DNA from: Planctomycetes bacterium UBA2386
GTDB lineage: Bacteria; Planctomycetota; UBA1135; UBA2386
DNA: 51,883 nt
Assembly: GCA_002343845.1 (NCBI GenBank)
Contig: DDSQ01000125.1
Coordinates: 56,908-108,790, forward strand
Direction of reading: 5' to 3'
Shown: positions 38,708 through 47,114 of the stretch, one piece after another
Layout of the letters: each line of letters begins with the position of its first letter
Numbering within the stretch: position 1 is the first letter of the stretch
Notes under the pieces: generated by a model
Told to the model about the DNA's origin: nothing
The model's input: only the letters and a program-made list of their open reading frames with translations
Databases searched by the model: none
Made by a program: the position numbers and the translations under genes

Positions 38708-39289
38708 ATGGCCACGACGCCGACGCCACGCCGCGGTGCCCGCCGCAAGAAGCAGACGCAGACGATCCTGCTCGTGCTGCTGGCGCCCGTGTTCGTGCTG
38801 GTGTGGCTGCCGATGCTGGGCTCGGGCAAGAGCGCCGCGGCCGTCGCGACGCCGGGTGTCGCGACGCCCGGTGGCGATGCACCAACTGCCCCGCCAGCAG
38901 CGCCGATTGCCGAGTCTGCCGCGATAGCGCCCACGATCGGCAGCCCGCTCGCGATCGCCGAACTGGGGCGGCGGATCGTCGCCCTGTCGGCGCCGTACGA
39001 ACCACGATGGGCCCGCCCGGAGACCAGTTCGAGCGCGCTCCGACCCGAGGCGATCGAAGCACCGGCAACGTCTGCCGAGTCGCTGCCGACGGATCTCGTT
39101 CCGAGCGCGATCCTGCTGGCTCCCGGCAGCGCCCCGGTCGCGCTCGTCAGGGGCGTGCCGGTGCGCATCGGCGACGTCGTCGACGGCTTCGTGCTGGTCG
39201 CGATCCACGAACTCCATGTGCAGTGGCGCAACGGCGATCGAACGCTCGTGGCGCCGTTGCCCACCCCCGCCTTGGGAGGCGCCCGATGA
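38708..39289 (+). CDS. PilP/GspC-like linker protein
   Basis: The 193-residue product has a basic start, a membrane helix (ILLVLLAPVFVLVWLPML, about 20-37), a long Ala/Pro-rich periplasmic linker with a VATPGVATPGG repeat and a C-terminal domain that holds ILLAPGSAPVALVRGVPV and a late strand pair. This HR-like domain is the part of PilP/GspC that meets the secretin. It lies 2 nt after the PilO-like gene and overlaps the secretin ATG. Function is by position and layout. Confidence 0.68.
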   Translation: MATTPTPRRGARRKKQTQTILLVLLAPVFVLVWLPMLGSGKSAAAVATPGVATPGGDAPTAPPAAPIAESAAIAPTIGSPLAIAELGRRIVALSAPYEPRWARPETSSSALRPEAIEAPATSAESLPTDLVPSAILLAPGSAPVALVRGVPVRIGDVVDGFVLVAIHELHVQWRNGDRTLVAPLPTPALGGAR

Positions 39290-40932
39290 TCCCCCGCCCG
39301 CTCGCCATGCTGCTGTTGCTGCTCGCCCATCCGCTGGCGGCGCAGGACGCGTCACCGTTGGTGACCCTGAACGTGCGCGACGAGAGCGTCGCGTCCCTGC
39401 TGCAGGCGTTGTCCAGCCAGCACCGGATCAGCCTCGTCGCCGGCGAGCAGGCGACCGGCCGGGTGTCGATCAACCTGTACGACGTGCCGCTGGAGGACGC
39501 GGTGCGGCAGATCCTCGCCACCCAGGGGCTCGAGCTGTGGCGTCAGGGCAACCTGTGGCGGGTGGTGACGCCCGAGCAGCTGCTGACGCAGCAGAAGGCC
39601 GTCGACGCGCTGGGCACACGCGTGTTCACGCTGAACCACCTGACCACGGCGGAGGCCGAGAAACTCGTGCAGCCGCTGCTGTCGACCGACGGCAAGATCG
39701 CCAGCAGCGACGGCGAGGCCGGCAGCACCGCCGGGGCCGGCGGCTCCGCGGGCGGCAGCGGTCGCCGCATGCAGCTGGTCGTCAAGGACCGGCAGACGGT
39801 GCTCGACGCGCTCTCGCGCACCTTCGCCGAGCTCGACCGGCCGCCGCCGCAGGTGTTGCTCGAAGCGACGATCCTGAGCATCGACCTCGGCGAGGACAAC
39901 CGTCTCGGCGTCGACCTCAACGTGCTCGGCGGGATCGACTTCGACGGGGCCGGCGCGACTTCGGACCTGACCGGCCTGTCCGACTTCTCGGCCAGCGGCA
40001 CCCAGCTCGAAGGCACGCTGCTGAACGGCGCCTCGCGCGGCTTCACCGGCTCGGGTGCCGGGCTCGCCTTCGGCTTCATCCGCAACAACGTCGCCGCGTT
40101 CGTCGAAGCGCTCGAGCGCACCACCAACGCGTCGATCGTCAGCAACCCGCGGGTGCTCGCGCTGAACGGTCAGGAGGCCAAGATCATCGTCGGCGGCCGA
40201 CTGGGCTACACCACGGTCACGCAGAACCAGACCTCGACCATCGAGACCGTCGAGTTCCTCGAGACCGGCACGCAGCTGACGTTCCGGCCGTGGGTCGGCG
40301 AGGACGGCTGGATCCGCATGGAGGTCCACCCGCAGAACAGCGCCGGCGTGATCGACGCCGTCAGCGGAGTACCGTCCGAGTCCACCACCGAGATCACCAC
40401 GCGCATCCTGATGCGCGACGGCCAGACGCTGATCCTCGGCGGTCTGATCGGCGAGTCGATCAGCACGTCGCGCGACCAGGTGCCGATCCTCGGCTCGCTG
40501 CCGCTGATCGGCTGGCTGTTCGGCCGCACTTCCGAGTCGGTGACGCGGCGGGAACTGGTGATCCTGCTGACGCCGCACATCCTCGATCCGGTCGCCGCCG
40601 AGCGCAAGGCGCTCGAAGTCCGCAACCGCTTCGCCGCGGTGCGCCGTTCGCACTGGGACTCGTTGTCCCCGTACCTGCGGCCGGTGCTGGCGGCGCGGTG
40701 CGCCGCCGATGCGCTGGCGTTGCGCGCACGTGGTGAACTGCAGCGCGCGCTCGGCGCCGTCGAGCGCGCGATGACGCTCGACCCGACCGCTGCCGACGCC
40801 GCGGTGCTGCGCGACGAACTCCTGCAGACACTCGCGCTGCAGAGCCTGACCGGCGACGAGTCGCAGCACGCGTTGCAGTTCCTGCGCGACCTGCCTCCGG
40901 GTCGCGAAACCCCGAAGGGAGGTGGCAAGTGA
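39286..40932 (+). CDS. Secretin (GspD/PilQ family) with a helical C-terminal extension
   Basis: The 548-residue outer-membrane channel protein has a signal peptide (about 1-19), an N0/STN-like domain (VTLNVRDESVASLLQALSSQ), an N1-like domain with TLNHLTTAEAEKLVQPLLST and a Gly-rich loop. The secretin core has VLLEATILSIDL, VSNPRVLALNGQEAKIIVG and the end signature VPILGSLPLIGWLFG plus ELVILLTPHI. After the core about 100 residues form helices with RARGELQRALGAVERAMTLD, a TPR-like pattern. It has fewer N-domains than classic GspD. The next gene overlaps its stop. Confidence 0.94.
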   Translation: MIPRPLAMLLLLLAHPLAAQDASPLVTLNVRDESVASLLQALSSQHRISLVAGEQATGRVSINLYDVPLEDAVRQILATQGLELWRQGNLWRVVTPEQLLTQQKAVDALGTRVFTLNHLTTAEAEKLVQPLLSTDGKIASSDGEAGSTAGAGGSAGGSGRRMQLVVKDRQTVLDALSRTFAELDRPPPQVLLEATILSIDLGEDNRLGVDLNVLGGIDFDGAGATSDLTGLSDFSASGTQLEGTLLNGASRGFTGSGAGLAFGFIRNNVAAFVEALERTTNASIVSNPRVLALNGQEAKIIVGGRLGYTTVTQNQTSTIETVEFLETGTQLTFRPWVGEDGWIRMEVHPQNSAGVIDAVSGVPSESTTEITTRILMRDGQTLILGGLIGESISTSRDQVPILGSLPLIGWLFGRTSESVTRRELVILLTPHILDPVAAERKALEVRNRFAAVRRSHWDSLSPYLRPVLAARCAADALALRARGELQRALGAVERAMTLDPTAADAAVLRDELLQTLALQSLTGDESQHALQFLRDLPPGRETPKGGGK

Positions 40933-42134
40933 GCTCGCTCCGGACCTGGTGCCCCGTCCCGTTGCTCGCCCTGGTGGCTGCCTGCAGCAGCGTCGCCACC
41001 ACCCCGAACGACCCGCTCGACGCCGGGGAATGGCGCACGGCCAAGTCGCGCATGTACCAGGACCTGGCACTCCAGTGCCTGCGGGCGCAGGACCACGACC
41101 GGGCGCGGTCACTGCTGCAGCAGGCCGCCCAGTTCGAGCCACGCGACCGCCGCACGCTCGAACTGCTGGCGCGGCTCGCCTACGTCAGCGGCGACCACGC
41201 CACCGCGAGCGCGGCTGCCGACAGCCTGCAGCAACTCGAGCCCGCGTCGGTCGCCGCCGCCTGCACGCTCGGCGCCCTGGCCGAGGCCGCCGATCGGCCG
41301 GCCGAGGCCGAGGCGTTGTACCGCCGCGCCATGGCGAACGCCGGCGACGATCCGCGGCCGGCGATCGACCTGCACCGCCTGCTGCTGACCCTCGGGCGAG
41401 AGTCCGAAGCCAGCTCCCTGCGGACCGAAGTGCGTGCCCGTTTCCCGCGCGCCCTCGAGACCACGATCGACCACGGCGCCAGCCTCGCGGCCAGCGGCCG
41501 CTGGGCCGACGCCGCGACCGCCTACGACCAGGCGCTGGCACTGGTCCCGGACGATCCGACCGCGGCCACCGGCTACGCGATGGCGAACGTGCTCGCCGCC
41601 GCCCCGCAACGAGCGCTCGAACTGGGCGACCGGCTGCCGCCGCGCGCCCGCGCCGACAACCCGGCGCTGGCGCTGACGCTGGCGATCGCCCACCTGCAGC
41701 GCAACGAACCGGACCTGGCGCTGCGCGAACTGGACCTGGCGTTGCCCACCTCGCGCACCAGTTCGTCGCTGCGGCTGTTGCGCGCCGAGATCCTGGTCCG
41801 GCTGGGCCAGCACGATCTCGCCGCGGAGGAGTTCGACCGGCTGCTGCTGCAGCAACCCGGCGACGTCCGGGCCTGGGCCGGCCACGGCCGGCTGCACCTC
41901 GTCGCCGCGCGCCCGCACGCCGCGGTGCGCTGCTTCGAGCAGGCGTTGCGCCTGCAGCCCGCGAATGTCGTGCACCACGCGCTGCTGGCCCGCGCCCTGC
42001 TGGGCGCCGGCGACCTCGACCGCGCGCGCCACCACGTCCGCCTCGCCGCCGCCACGCCGACCGGCAAGCCGCTGGCCGACGAACTGCTCGCGCGCTTCCC
42101 GAGCCTGGCCGCGCCGGCCGGAGCCTCCCGATGA
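40929..42134 (+). CDS. TPR-repeat lipoprotein, possible secretin pilotin or accessory
   Basis: The 401-residue product has a lipoprotein signal with LVAAC (Cys19). The rest is a TPR array from about 40 to 380, for example DLALQCLRAQDHDRARSLLQ, ALVPDDPTAATGYAMANVLA and FEQALRLQPANVVHHALLAR. PilF/PilW, a TPR lipoprotein, is the usual pilotin of type IV pilus secretins, which fits its position directly after the secretin. Twice as many repeats as in PilF are present. GTGA overlap with the secretin stop. Confidence 0.86.
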   Translation: MSSLRTWCPVPLLALVAACSSVATTPNDPLDAGEWRTAKSRMYQDLALQCLRAQDHDRARSLLQQAAQFEPRDRRTLELLARLAYVSGDHATASAAADSLQQLEPASVAAACTLGALAEAADRPAEAEALYRRAMANAGDDPRPAIDLHRLLLTLGRESEASSLRTEVRARFPRALETTIDHGASLAASGRWADAATAYDQALALVPDDPTAATGYAMANVLAAAPQRALELGDRLPPRARADNPALALTLAIAHLQRNEPDLALRELDLALPTSRTSSSLRLLRAEILVRLGQHDLAAEEFDRLLLQQPGDVRAWAGHGRLHLVAARPHAAVRCFEQALRLQPANVVHHALLARALLGAGDLDRARHHVRLAAATPTGKPLADELLARFPSLAAPAGASR

Positions 42135-43525
42135 TCGGCATGCCCGCCTCGACTCTCGACGCGCTGCTGGCCGCGCCGGCCACGGCGTGGCTGGCCGGCG
42201 CCCTGCTCGGCGGGGCGGCGGTCGCGCTGCTGGCGCGGACCCGCCTCCGCGCGCTGCGCGACGAACCCGCCCGTCTGTGGCAGGCCCTCGGCGGCGGCGC
42301 CGACCGCACGCCGCCGCCCGGCCCCGCCGGCTTCCGTGCCGTGCACGACCTGGCCGCCCGCCAGCGCGACGCCGCGACGCGCAGCGCGCAGCTGCAGGTG
42401 CGCACCGCCGTGGCCGAGCGGCAACGACTGCTGTGCGACACCGTGCTCGGCAACCTCCAGGACGGTCTGCTCGTGATCGACGCGACCGAACGTGTGCTCT
42501 ACGCCAACACGGTCGCCCGGACCGTGCTGCAACTCGGCGACCGCGAACCCGCGTCCCTGGCCGAGACCACGGCGCGCTTCGAGATCGTCGAGGGCGTGCG
42601 GTCGGTGCTCGCCGCCGACCTGGCCCGCGGCGTCAAGTCGTGCCGCGTCGAGTGGCAGGACGGCGACCACCGGGCCGTGTTCCTGATCCGCGCGATCGGC
42701 GAGGCGAAGCTGGCCGGCAACCGCCCGGCGCAGGTCGTCGTGCTCGAGGACTGGACGGCCGAGGAACGGTCGGCGCGCGCCAAGTCCGAGTTCATCTACA
42801 GCGTCTCGCACGAACTGAAGACGCCGCTGACCGCGATCCAGGCTTCGCTCGAACTCGCGGCCGAGAACGACGGCCTCGACCCGGCCGATCGCGACAAGCT
42901 GGTGCGTGTCTCGTACGACGAGTCGGTCCGGCTGTCGCGAATGGTCGCCGAGTTGCTCGACCTCGCGCGCATCGAGGCCGGCATCACCGAGTTCAAGCGC
43001 GACACCGTGAACGTGCGGGACCTGCTGGTCGGCCTGCAGGCGATGCACCAGTCGCTCGCCGACCGCAAGGGCATCGCGCTGAAGTGGACCGTCAGCGACT
43101 ACCTCGGCGACCTGGTCGGCGACGGCAATCTGCTGCGCCAGGCGCTGGTCAACGTGATCGGCAACGCCGTGAAGTACACCAAGCAGGGCGGCGAGGTGTC
43201 GTTGTCGGCGCGGCTCGAGGGCCACGAGCTGGTGACGCGCGTGCGCGACACCGGCATCGGCATCGCCCCCGAGGACATCGGGCGCGTGTTCGAGAAGTTC
43301 TTCCGCGCGCAGAGCGCCCAGCAGTCCAACCTGCCCGGCACCGGGCTCGGCCTGCCGATGGCGCGCTACATCATCGAGCGGCACCGCGGCCGCATCGAGC
43401 TGTCCTCCGAACTCGGCGTCGGCACCGAGTTCCGCATCTACCTCCCCGCGTCCGCTGCCGATCAGGACGAAGAAGGGGCCTCGACCCTGGTGTCGGTCGA
43501 TGGCGCTGCGGAGCGAGGACCATGA
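42131..43525 (+). CDS. PhoR-like membrane histidine kinase
   Basis: The 464-residue kinase has one N-terminal helix (about 17-36), a PAS-like domain (100-205, with GNLQDGLLVIDATERVLYAN), a HisKA domain with His227 in YSVSHELKTPLTAIQ and a HATPase domain: N box NVIGNAVKYTKQ, G1 DTGIGIAPEDIGRVFEKFFR and G2 GTGLGLPMARYIIE. It lies inside the pilus operon and overlaps the response regulator gene (ATGA). The regulator downstream is its natural partner. What it senses is unknown; it lacks a large periplasmic domain. Confidence 0.92.
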   Translation: MIGMPASTLDALLAAPATAWLAGALLGGAAVALLARTRLRALRDEPARLWQALGGGADRTPPPGPAGFRAVHDLAARQRDAATRSAQLQVRTAVAERQRLLCDTVLGNLQDGLLVIDATERVLYANTVARTVLQLGDREPASLAETTARFEIVEGVRSVLAADLARGVKSCRVEWQDGDHRAVFLIRAIGEAKLAGNRPAQVVVLEDWTAEERSARAKSEFIYSVSHELKTPLTAIQASLELAAENDGLDPADRDKLVRVSYDESVRLSRMVAELLDLARIEAGITEFKRDTVNVRDLLVGLQAMHQSLADRKGIALKWTVSDYLGDLVGDGNLLRQALVNVIGNAVKYTKQGGEVSLSARLEGHELVTRVRDTGIGIAPEDIGRVFEKFFRAQSAQQSNLPGTGLGLPMARYIIERHRGRIELSSELGVGTEFRIYLPASAADQDEEGASTLVSVDGAAERGP

Positions 43526-43893
43526 AGAAACGCATCCTGCTCGTCGACGACGATCCCGGCATCCGCTTCGCGCTCGCGCTGAAGCTGAAGAGCGCCGGCT
43601 ACGAGGTCACCGAGGCCACGGACGGCCAGGAGGCCGTTGACTGGTTCCACGACCACAGCGCCGATCTCGTCGTCATGGACGTCGGCATGCCGCGCAAGGA
43701 CGGCTACACCGCCGCCCAGGAGTTGCACTCGGCGGCGGCGACCCAGCACGTGCCGATCCTGTTCCTGACGGCGCAGAACTTCGCGCTGCCGCCGGACGTC
43801 GCGGCGGTGGTGCGGCGGCACGGCTTCCTGACCAAGCCGTTCAGCCCGCGCGACGTCGTCGCCAACGTCGCCAATCTGCTCACCGAGGCCTGA
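43522..43893 (+). CDS. Single-domain response regulator (CheY-like)
   Basis: The 123-residue receiver has acidic pocket D9-D11 (LLVDDDPG), phospho-acceptor D53 (VVMDVGMPRKDG), T83 (FLTAQNF) and K105 (FLTKPFSPRD). No output domain is attached, so it must act by binding another protein, such as the STAS protein or the ATPase encoded next. Its ATG overlaps the kinase stop. GAGG precedes the start. Confidence 0.94.
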   Translation: MKKRILLVDDDPGIRFALALKLKSAGYEVTEATDGQEAVDWFHDHSADLVVMDVGMPRKDGYTAAQELHSAAATQHVPILFLTAQNFALPPDVAAVVRRHGFLTKPFSPRDVVANVANLLTEA

Positions 43894-43895
43894 CC

Positions 43896-44237
43896 ATGCC
43901 GATCGTCACCGCCGAAGACGGCAACCTGCTGACGCTGTTCGTCGACGGCGCGATCGACTCCGGTCTCGGCGGCGAACTGCAGAAGGCCACCGCGCAGGCG
44001 GCGACCAGCGGCAAGCGCCGGGTGCTGGTCAACCTGCAGAAGGCCAAGCAGGCGAACTCGGCCGGCCTCGAAGCCCTGGTGCGCGCGGCCGCCACCGTGA
44101 CCGCCGGCGGCGGGCGGTTCGCGCTGGTCGGACCGACACCGGTGCTGGCGGACGTGTTGAAGGCGACGCGCCTGGACAAGCGCTTCGCGGTGTTCGAGTC
44201 CACCGAGCAGGCGATCACCGGCCTGCGGCGGCTGTGA
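43896..44237 (+). CDS. STAS-domain protein (anti-anti-sigma-factor-like)
   Basis: The 113-residue product is a single STAS domain like SpoIIAA. The phosphorylation loop is present as KQANSAGLEALVRAAAT with Ser55. The next strand is GGRFALVGPTPVLADVL and the C-terminal helix contains LDKRFAVFESTEQAI. Such domains relay signals by reversible Ser phosphorylation and partner binding. No anti-sigma HATPase of the SpoIIAB type is beside it, so the kinase partner is unclear. It lies 2 nt after the response regulator and right before the assembly ATPase gene. Confidence 0.88.
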   Translation: MPIVTAEDGNLLTLFVDGAIDSGLGGELQKATAQAATSGKRRVLVNLQKAKQANSAGLEALVRAAATVTAGGGRFALVGPTPVLADVLKATRLDKRFAVFESTEQAITGLRRL

Positions 44238-44239
44238 CC

Positions 44240-45943
44240 ATGACCACCACGCTCACCATGACCGGCAAGCTCGGCGACATCCTGCTCGCCAACGGCTGGG
44301 TCACGCGCGAGCACATCCGTCAGGCCTGCCAGCCGGACGCGAAGCTGCCGGGCGAACGGCTCGGCGACACGCTGGTGCGGCTCAACCTGGTCGGCGACAC
44401 CCACCTGCGCCAGGCGTTGGCGATCCAGCATCGGCTGCCGTGGCTCAAGGTCACCCGCAAGCTGGTCGACCGCGAGGTGCTGACGGCGCTGCCGCGCGAC
44501 TTCGTGCTGCAGAACCGCGTGCTGCCGATGTTCAAGGTCGATGGCGTGCTGACCGTCGCGGTCGACGACCCCACCAACCTGTGGGCGCTCGACGAAGCCG
44601 CGCGCCTGTCCGACTGCGAGGTGCAACTCGTCGTCACCGACGCCGCCTGCCTGCACTCTCTGCTCGGCGATCTGGCCGAGAACGACGGCGGCTCGTTCGA
44701 GATCGACGACGTCGTCGGCGAAGTCAGCGAAGGCGACGTGCAGGTGATCGAGGAGAAGGGCGACGACTCGGTCAACCTGCAGGAACTCGCCGACCTCTCG
44801 CCGGTCGTGCGCCTGGTCAACTTCATCCTGTTCCGCGCCATCGGCGACCGCGCCAGCGACATCCACATCGAGCCCGACGACCACGTGCTGCGGGTGCGGC
44901 ACCGCATCGACGGCGAGTTGCGCGAACTGATGCGCCCGCCGACCGGCATGCACTCGGCGATCGTGTCCCGCCTGAAGGTGATGGCCGACCTCGACATCAG
45001 CGAACGGCGCAAGCCGCAGGACGGTCGTTTCCGCGTGCGATTCGACACCCGCCCCGTCGACGTGCGCATGTCGACGCTGCCGACGGTGCAGGGCGAGAAG
45101 GTCGTGCTGCGCATCATGGACCGCGGCTCGATGCGGATCACGCTGTCGAACCTGGGCATCGGCCACGCCCGCATGAAGCAGCTGCACGAACTGATCAACC
45201 GGCCCGACGGGATCATCCTCGTCGCCGGACCGACCGGCAGCGGCAAGACGGCGACGCTCTACGCCGCGCTCGAGGAGATCAACGAGCCGGGCAAGAACAT
45301 CTGCACCGTCGAGAACCCGGTCGAATACAACCTGCGCGGCGTCAACCAGGTGCAGGCCAACCAGAAGGGCGGCCTCGGCTTCGCCGACGCCCTGCGCTCG
45401 TTGCTGCGCCAGGACCCCGACGTGTTGATGGTCGGCGAGATCCGCGACACCGAGACCGCCACCATCGCCGTGCAGGCGTCGTTGACCGGCCACCTCGTGA
45501 TGGCGACCCTGCACACCAACGACGCGGTCAGCGCGGTGACGCGGCTGATCAACATGGGCATCGAGCCCTACCTGATCGGCGCGGCGCTGCGCGGCGTAAT
45601 CTCCCAGCGGCTGGTGCGTTGCCTGTGTCCCACCTGCCGCCAACCGCAGGACCCACCCGCCAACGTGCGGGCCCGGGTCGGCAGCCTGCCGGAGGGCAAC
45701 TACTTCGTGCCGCGCGGCTGCGACGCCTGCAAGGGCGCGGGCTACAGCGGCCGCATCGGCGTCTACGAACTGCTGGTGGTGACCGACGAGTTCGCCGACC
45801 TGACCAGCCGCAACCCGACCCTCGGCGACCTGCGCAAGCTGGCGACGCAGCAAGGCATGATGCCGCTGCTGCAGGACGGGCTGCGCAAGGCCGCCGAGGG
45901 CATCACGTCGCTGGACGAGGTCCTGCGGGTGGTGTCGGTGTGA
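44240..45943 (+). CDS. GspE/PilB-type assembly ATPase
   Basis: The 567-residue hexameric ATPase drives pilin polymerisation. Two N-terminal GSPII_E_N-type segments (about 1-150) are followed by the N2 domain (ASDIHIEPDDHVLRVRHRID) and the core: Walker A GPTGSGKT at 330-337, the Asp box, Walker B DPDVLMVGEIRD, and the His box LTGHLVMATLHTNDA. A zinc-binding C-terminal module has CLCPTC and CDACKGAGY. ATG at 44240 was taken since other junctions here read TGACCATG; a GTG at 44234 overlaps the STAS stop. No PilT-like second ATPase is present. Confidence 0.94.
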   Translation: MTTTLTMTGKLGDILLANGWVTREHIRQACQPDAKLPGERLGDTLVRLNLVGDTHLRQALAIQHRLPWLKVTRKLVDREVLTALPRDFVLQNRVLPMFKVDGVLTVAVDDPTNLWALDEAARLSDCEVQLVVTDAACLHSLLGDLAENDGGSFEIDDVVGEVSEGDVQVIEEKGDDSVNLQELADLSPVVRLVNFILFRAIGDRASDIHIEPDDHVLRVRHRIDGELRELMRPPTGMHSAIVSRLKVMADLDISERRKPQDGRFRVRFDTRPVDVRMSTLPTVQGEKVVLRIMDRGSMRITLSNLGIGHARMKQLHELINRPDGIILVAGPTGSGKTATLYAALEEINEPGKNICTVENPVEYNLRGVNQVQANQKGGLGFADALRSLLRQDPDVLMVGEIRDTETATIAVQASLTGHLVMATLHTNDAVSAVTRLINMGIEPYLIGAALRGVISQRLVRCLCPTCRQPQDPPANVRARVGSLPEGNYFVPRGCDACKGAGYSGRIGVYELLVVTDEFADLTSRNPTLGDLRKLATQQGMMPLLQDGLRKAAEGITSLDEVLRVVSV

Positions 45944-47112
45944 AGACCTCCGGTCCGATCGCCGTCGCCGCGAAGGCGAAAGCCTCACCGAAGGCGCCGA
46001 CGAAGGCGACCGCGAAGCCTTCGGCCAAGCCGACCGGCACGGCGGCGACGCCCGCGCCGACCGCCGCGGGTGCGCTGGCGGGCATCCGGCTGAATGCGAA
46101 GGAACGGCAGGCGATGCTCGAGCACTTCGCGACCCTCGTCGACAGCGGCGTGCAGATCGCTCCGGCCCTGGCCGGCATGCGCAGCGAGGCGGTCGACGAT
46201 CGCCAGTCCACCGTGCTGGCGCAGCTCGAGCAGGTCGTGGTCGCCGGCATGCCGCTGTCCGCCGCGATGGCGACCATGCCGCGCGCGTTCCCGCCCCTGC
46301 TGGTGCAGATGGTGCGGGCCGGCGAGGCGACGGGACAGCTCGGCGACATGCTGCGCCGCACGGTCGACAGCCTCGAGATCGAGGCGGGGCTGCGCGCCCG
46401 GCTGCGGTCGGCGCTGCTCTACCCCGTGATCATGCTGACGATGACGGTCGGCGTCGTCGTGTTCCTGCTGACCTGCATCGTGCCGCGCTTCGAGACCATG
46501 CTGCGTGGCAAGGTGCTGCCGGGGCCCACCAAGGTGCTGCTGGCCACCGGCGAACTGCTGCGCAACCACGGCCACTGGCTCGCTCTCGCGGCGACCGCGG
46601 CTATCGCCGGCGCCGTGTGGTTCCTGCGCACGCCGCGCGGCCGCATCGTGCTCGACACCCTGTTGCTGCGCCTGCCGGGCGTGGCCGGTCTCTACCGCGG
46701 CGGCGTGCTGGCTCGCTGCACGCGCACGTTCGGGCTGTTGCTGCAGGCCGGCGTGCCGGTGCATCAGGCCCTCGAACACACCCGCGAAGTCGCCGGCAGC
46801 CACGCCTTCCGCACCATGTGGGAGCGGGCGCAGCACAGCGTGGTGAACGGCGGCTCCGTGCTCGATGCGGTGCGTGGCCAGGACCTGTGCGGTTCCGGGT
46901 TCGAACAACTCGTCGCCGCCGGCGAAGCGACCGCGACGCTCGACAAGGTGATGCAGAAGGTCGGCGCCAGACAGACCAAGGATCTCGAACGCCGCATCAA
47001 GGACCTGCTGACCATCCTGGAACCGATGATGGTCCTGGCGATGGCGGCGATCGTCGGCTTCGTCGCACTGGCGATCATGATGCCGATCTTCCGCATGTCT
47101 CGAGGAGGCTGA
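45940..47112 (+). CDS. GspF/PilC-type platform protein with a Lys/Ala/Pro-rich N-terminal tail
   Basis: The 390-residue product is the polytopic platform protein that couples the ATPase to the fibre. Two T2SSF domains are visible: MLEHFATLVDSGVQIAPALA then helices near LYPVIMLTMTVGVVVFLLTC, and TRTFGLLLQAGVPVHQALEH then MVLAMAAIVGFVALAIMMPI. The first 40 residues are unusual: a run of K, A, P, S and T (AKAKASPKAPTKATAKPSAK) in place of the usual short start. GTG overlaps the ATPase stop. The basic tail might bind the ATPase or nucleic acid. Confidence 0.92.
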   Translation: MKTSGPIAVAAKAKASPKAPTKATAKPSAKPTGTAATPAPTAAGALAGIRLNAKERQAMLEHFATLVDSGVQIAPALAGMRSEAVDDRQSTVLAQLEQVVVAGMPLSAAMATMPRAFPPLLVQMVRAGEATGQLGDMLRRTVDSLEIEAGLRARLRSALLYPVIMLTMTVGVVVFLLTCIVPRFETMLRGKVLPGPTKVLLATGELLRNHGHWLALAATAAIAGAVWFLRTPRGRIVLDTLLLRLPGVAGLYRGGVLARCTRTFGLLLQAGVPVHQALEHTREVAGSHAFRTMWERAQHSVVNGGSVLDAVRGQDLCGSGFEQLVAAGEATATLDKVMQKVGARQTKDLERRIKDLLTILEPMMVLAMAAIVGFVALAIMMPIFRMSRGG

Positions 47113-47114
47113 CC

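Noticed and set aside
38857..38880. Short repeat VATPGVATPGG in the PilP-like linker
   Set aside because: It is a two-unit low-complexity linker repeat, not a mobile or structural repeat.
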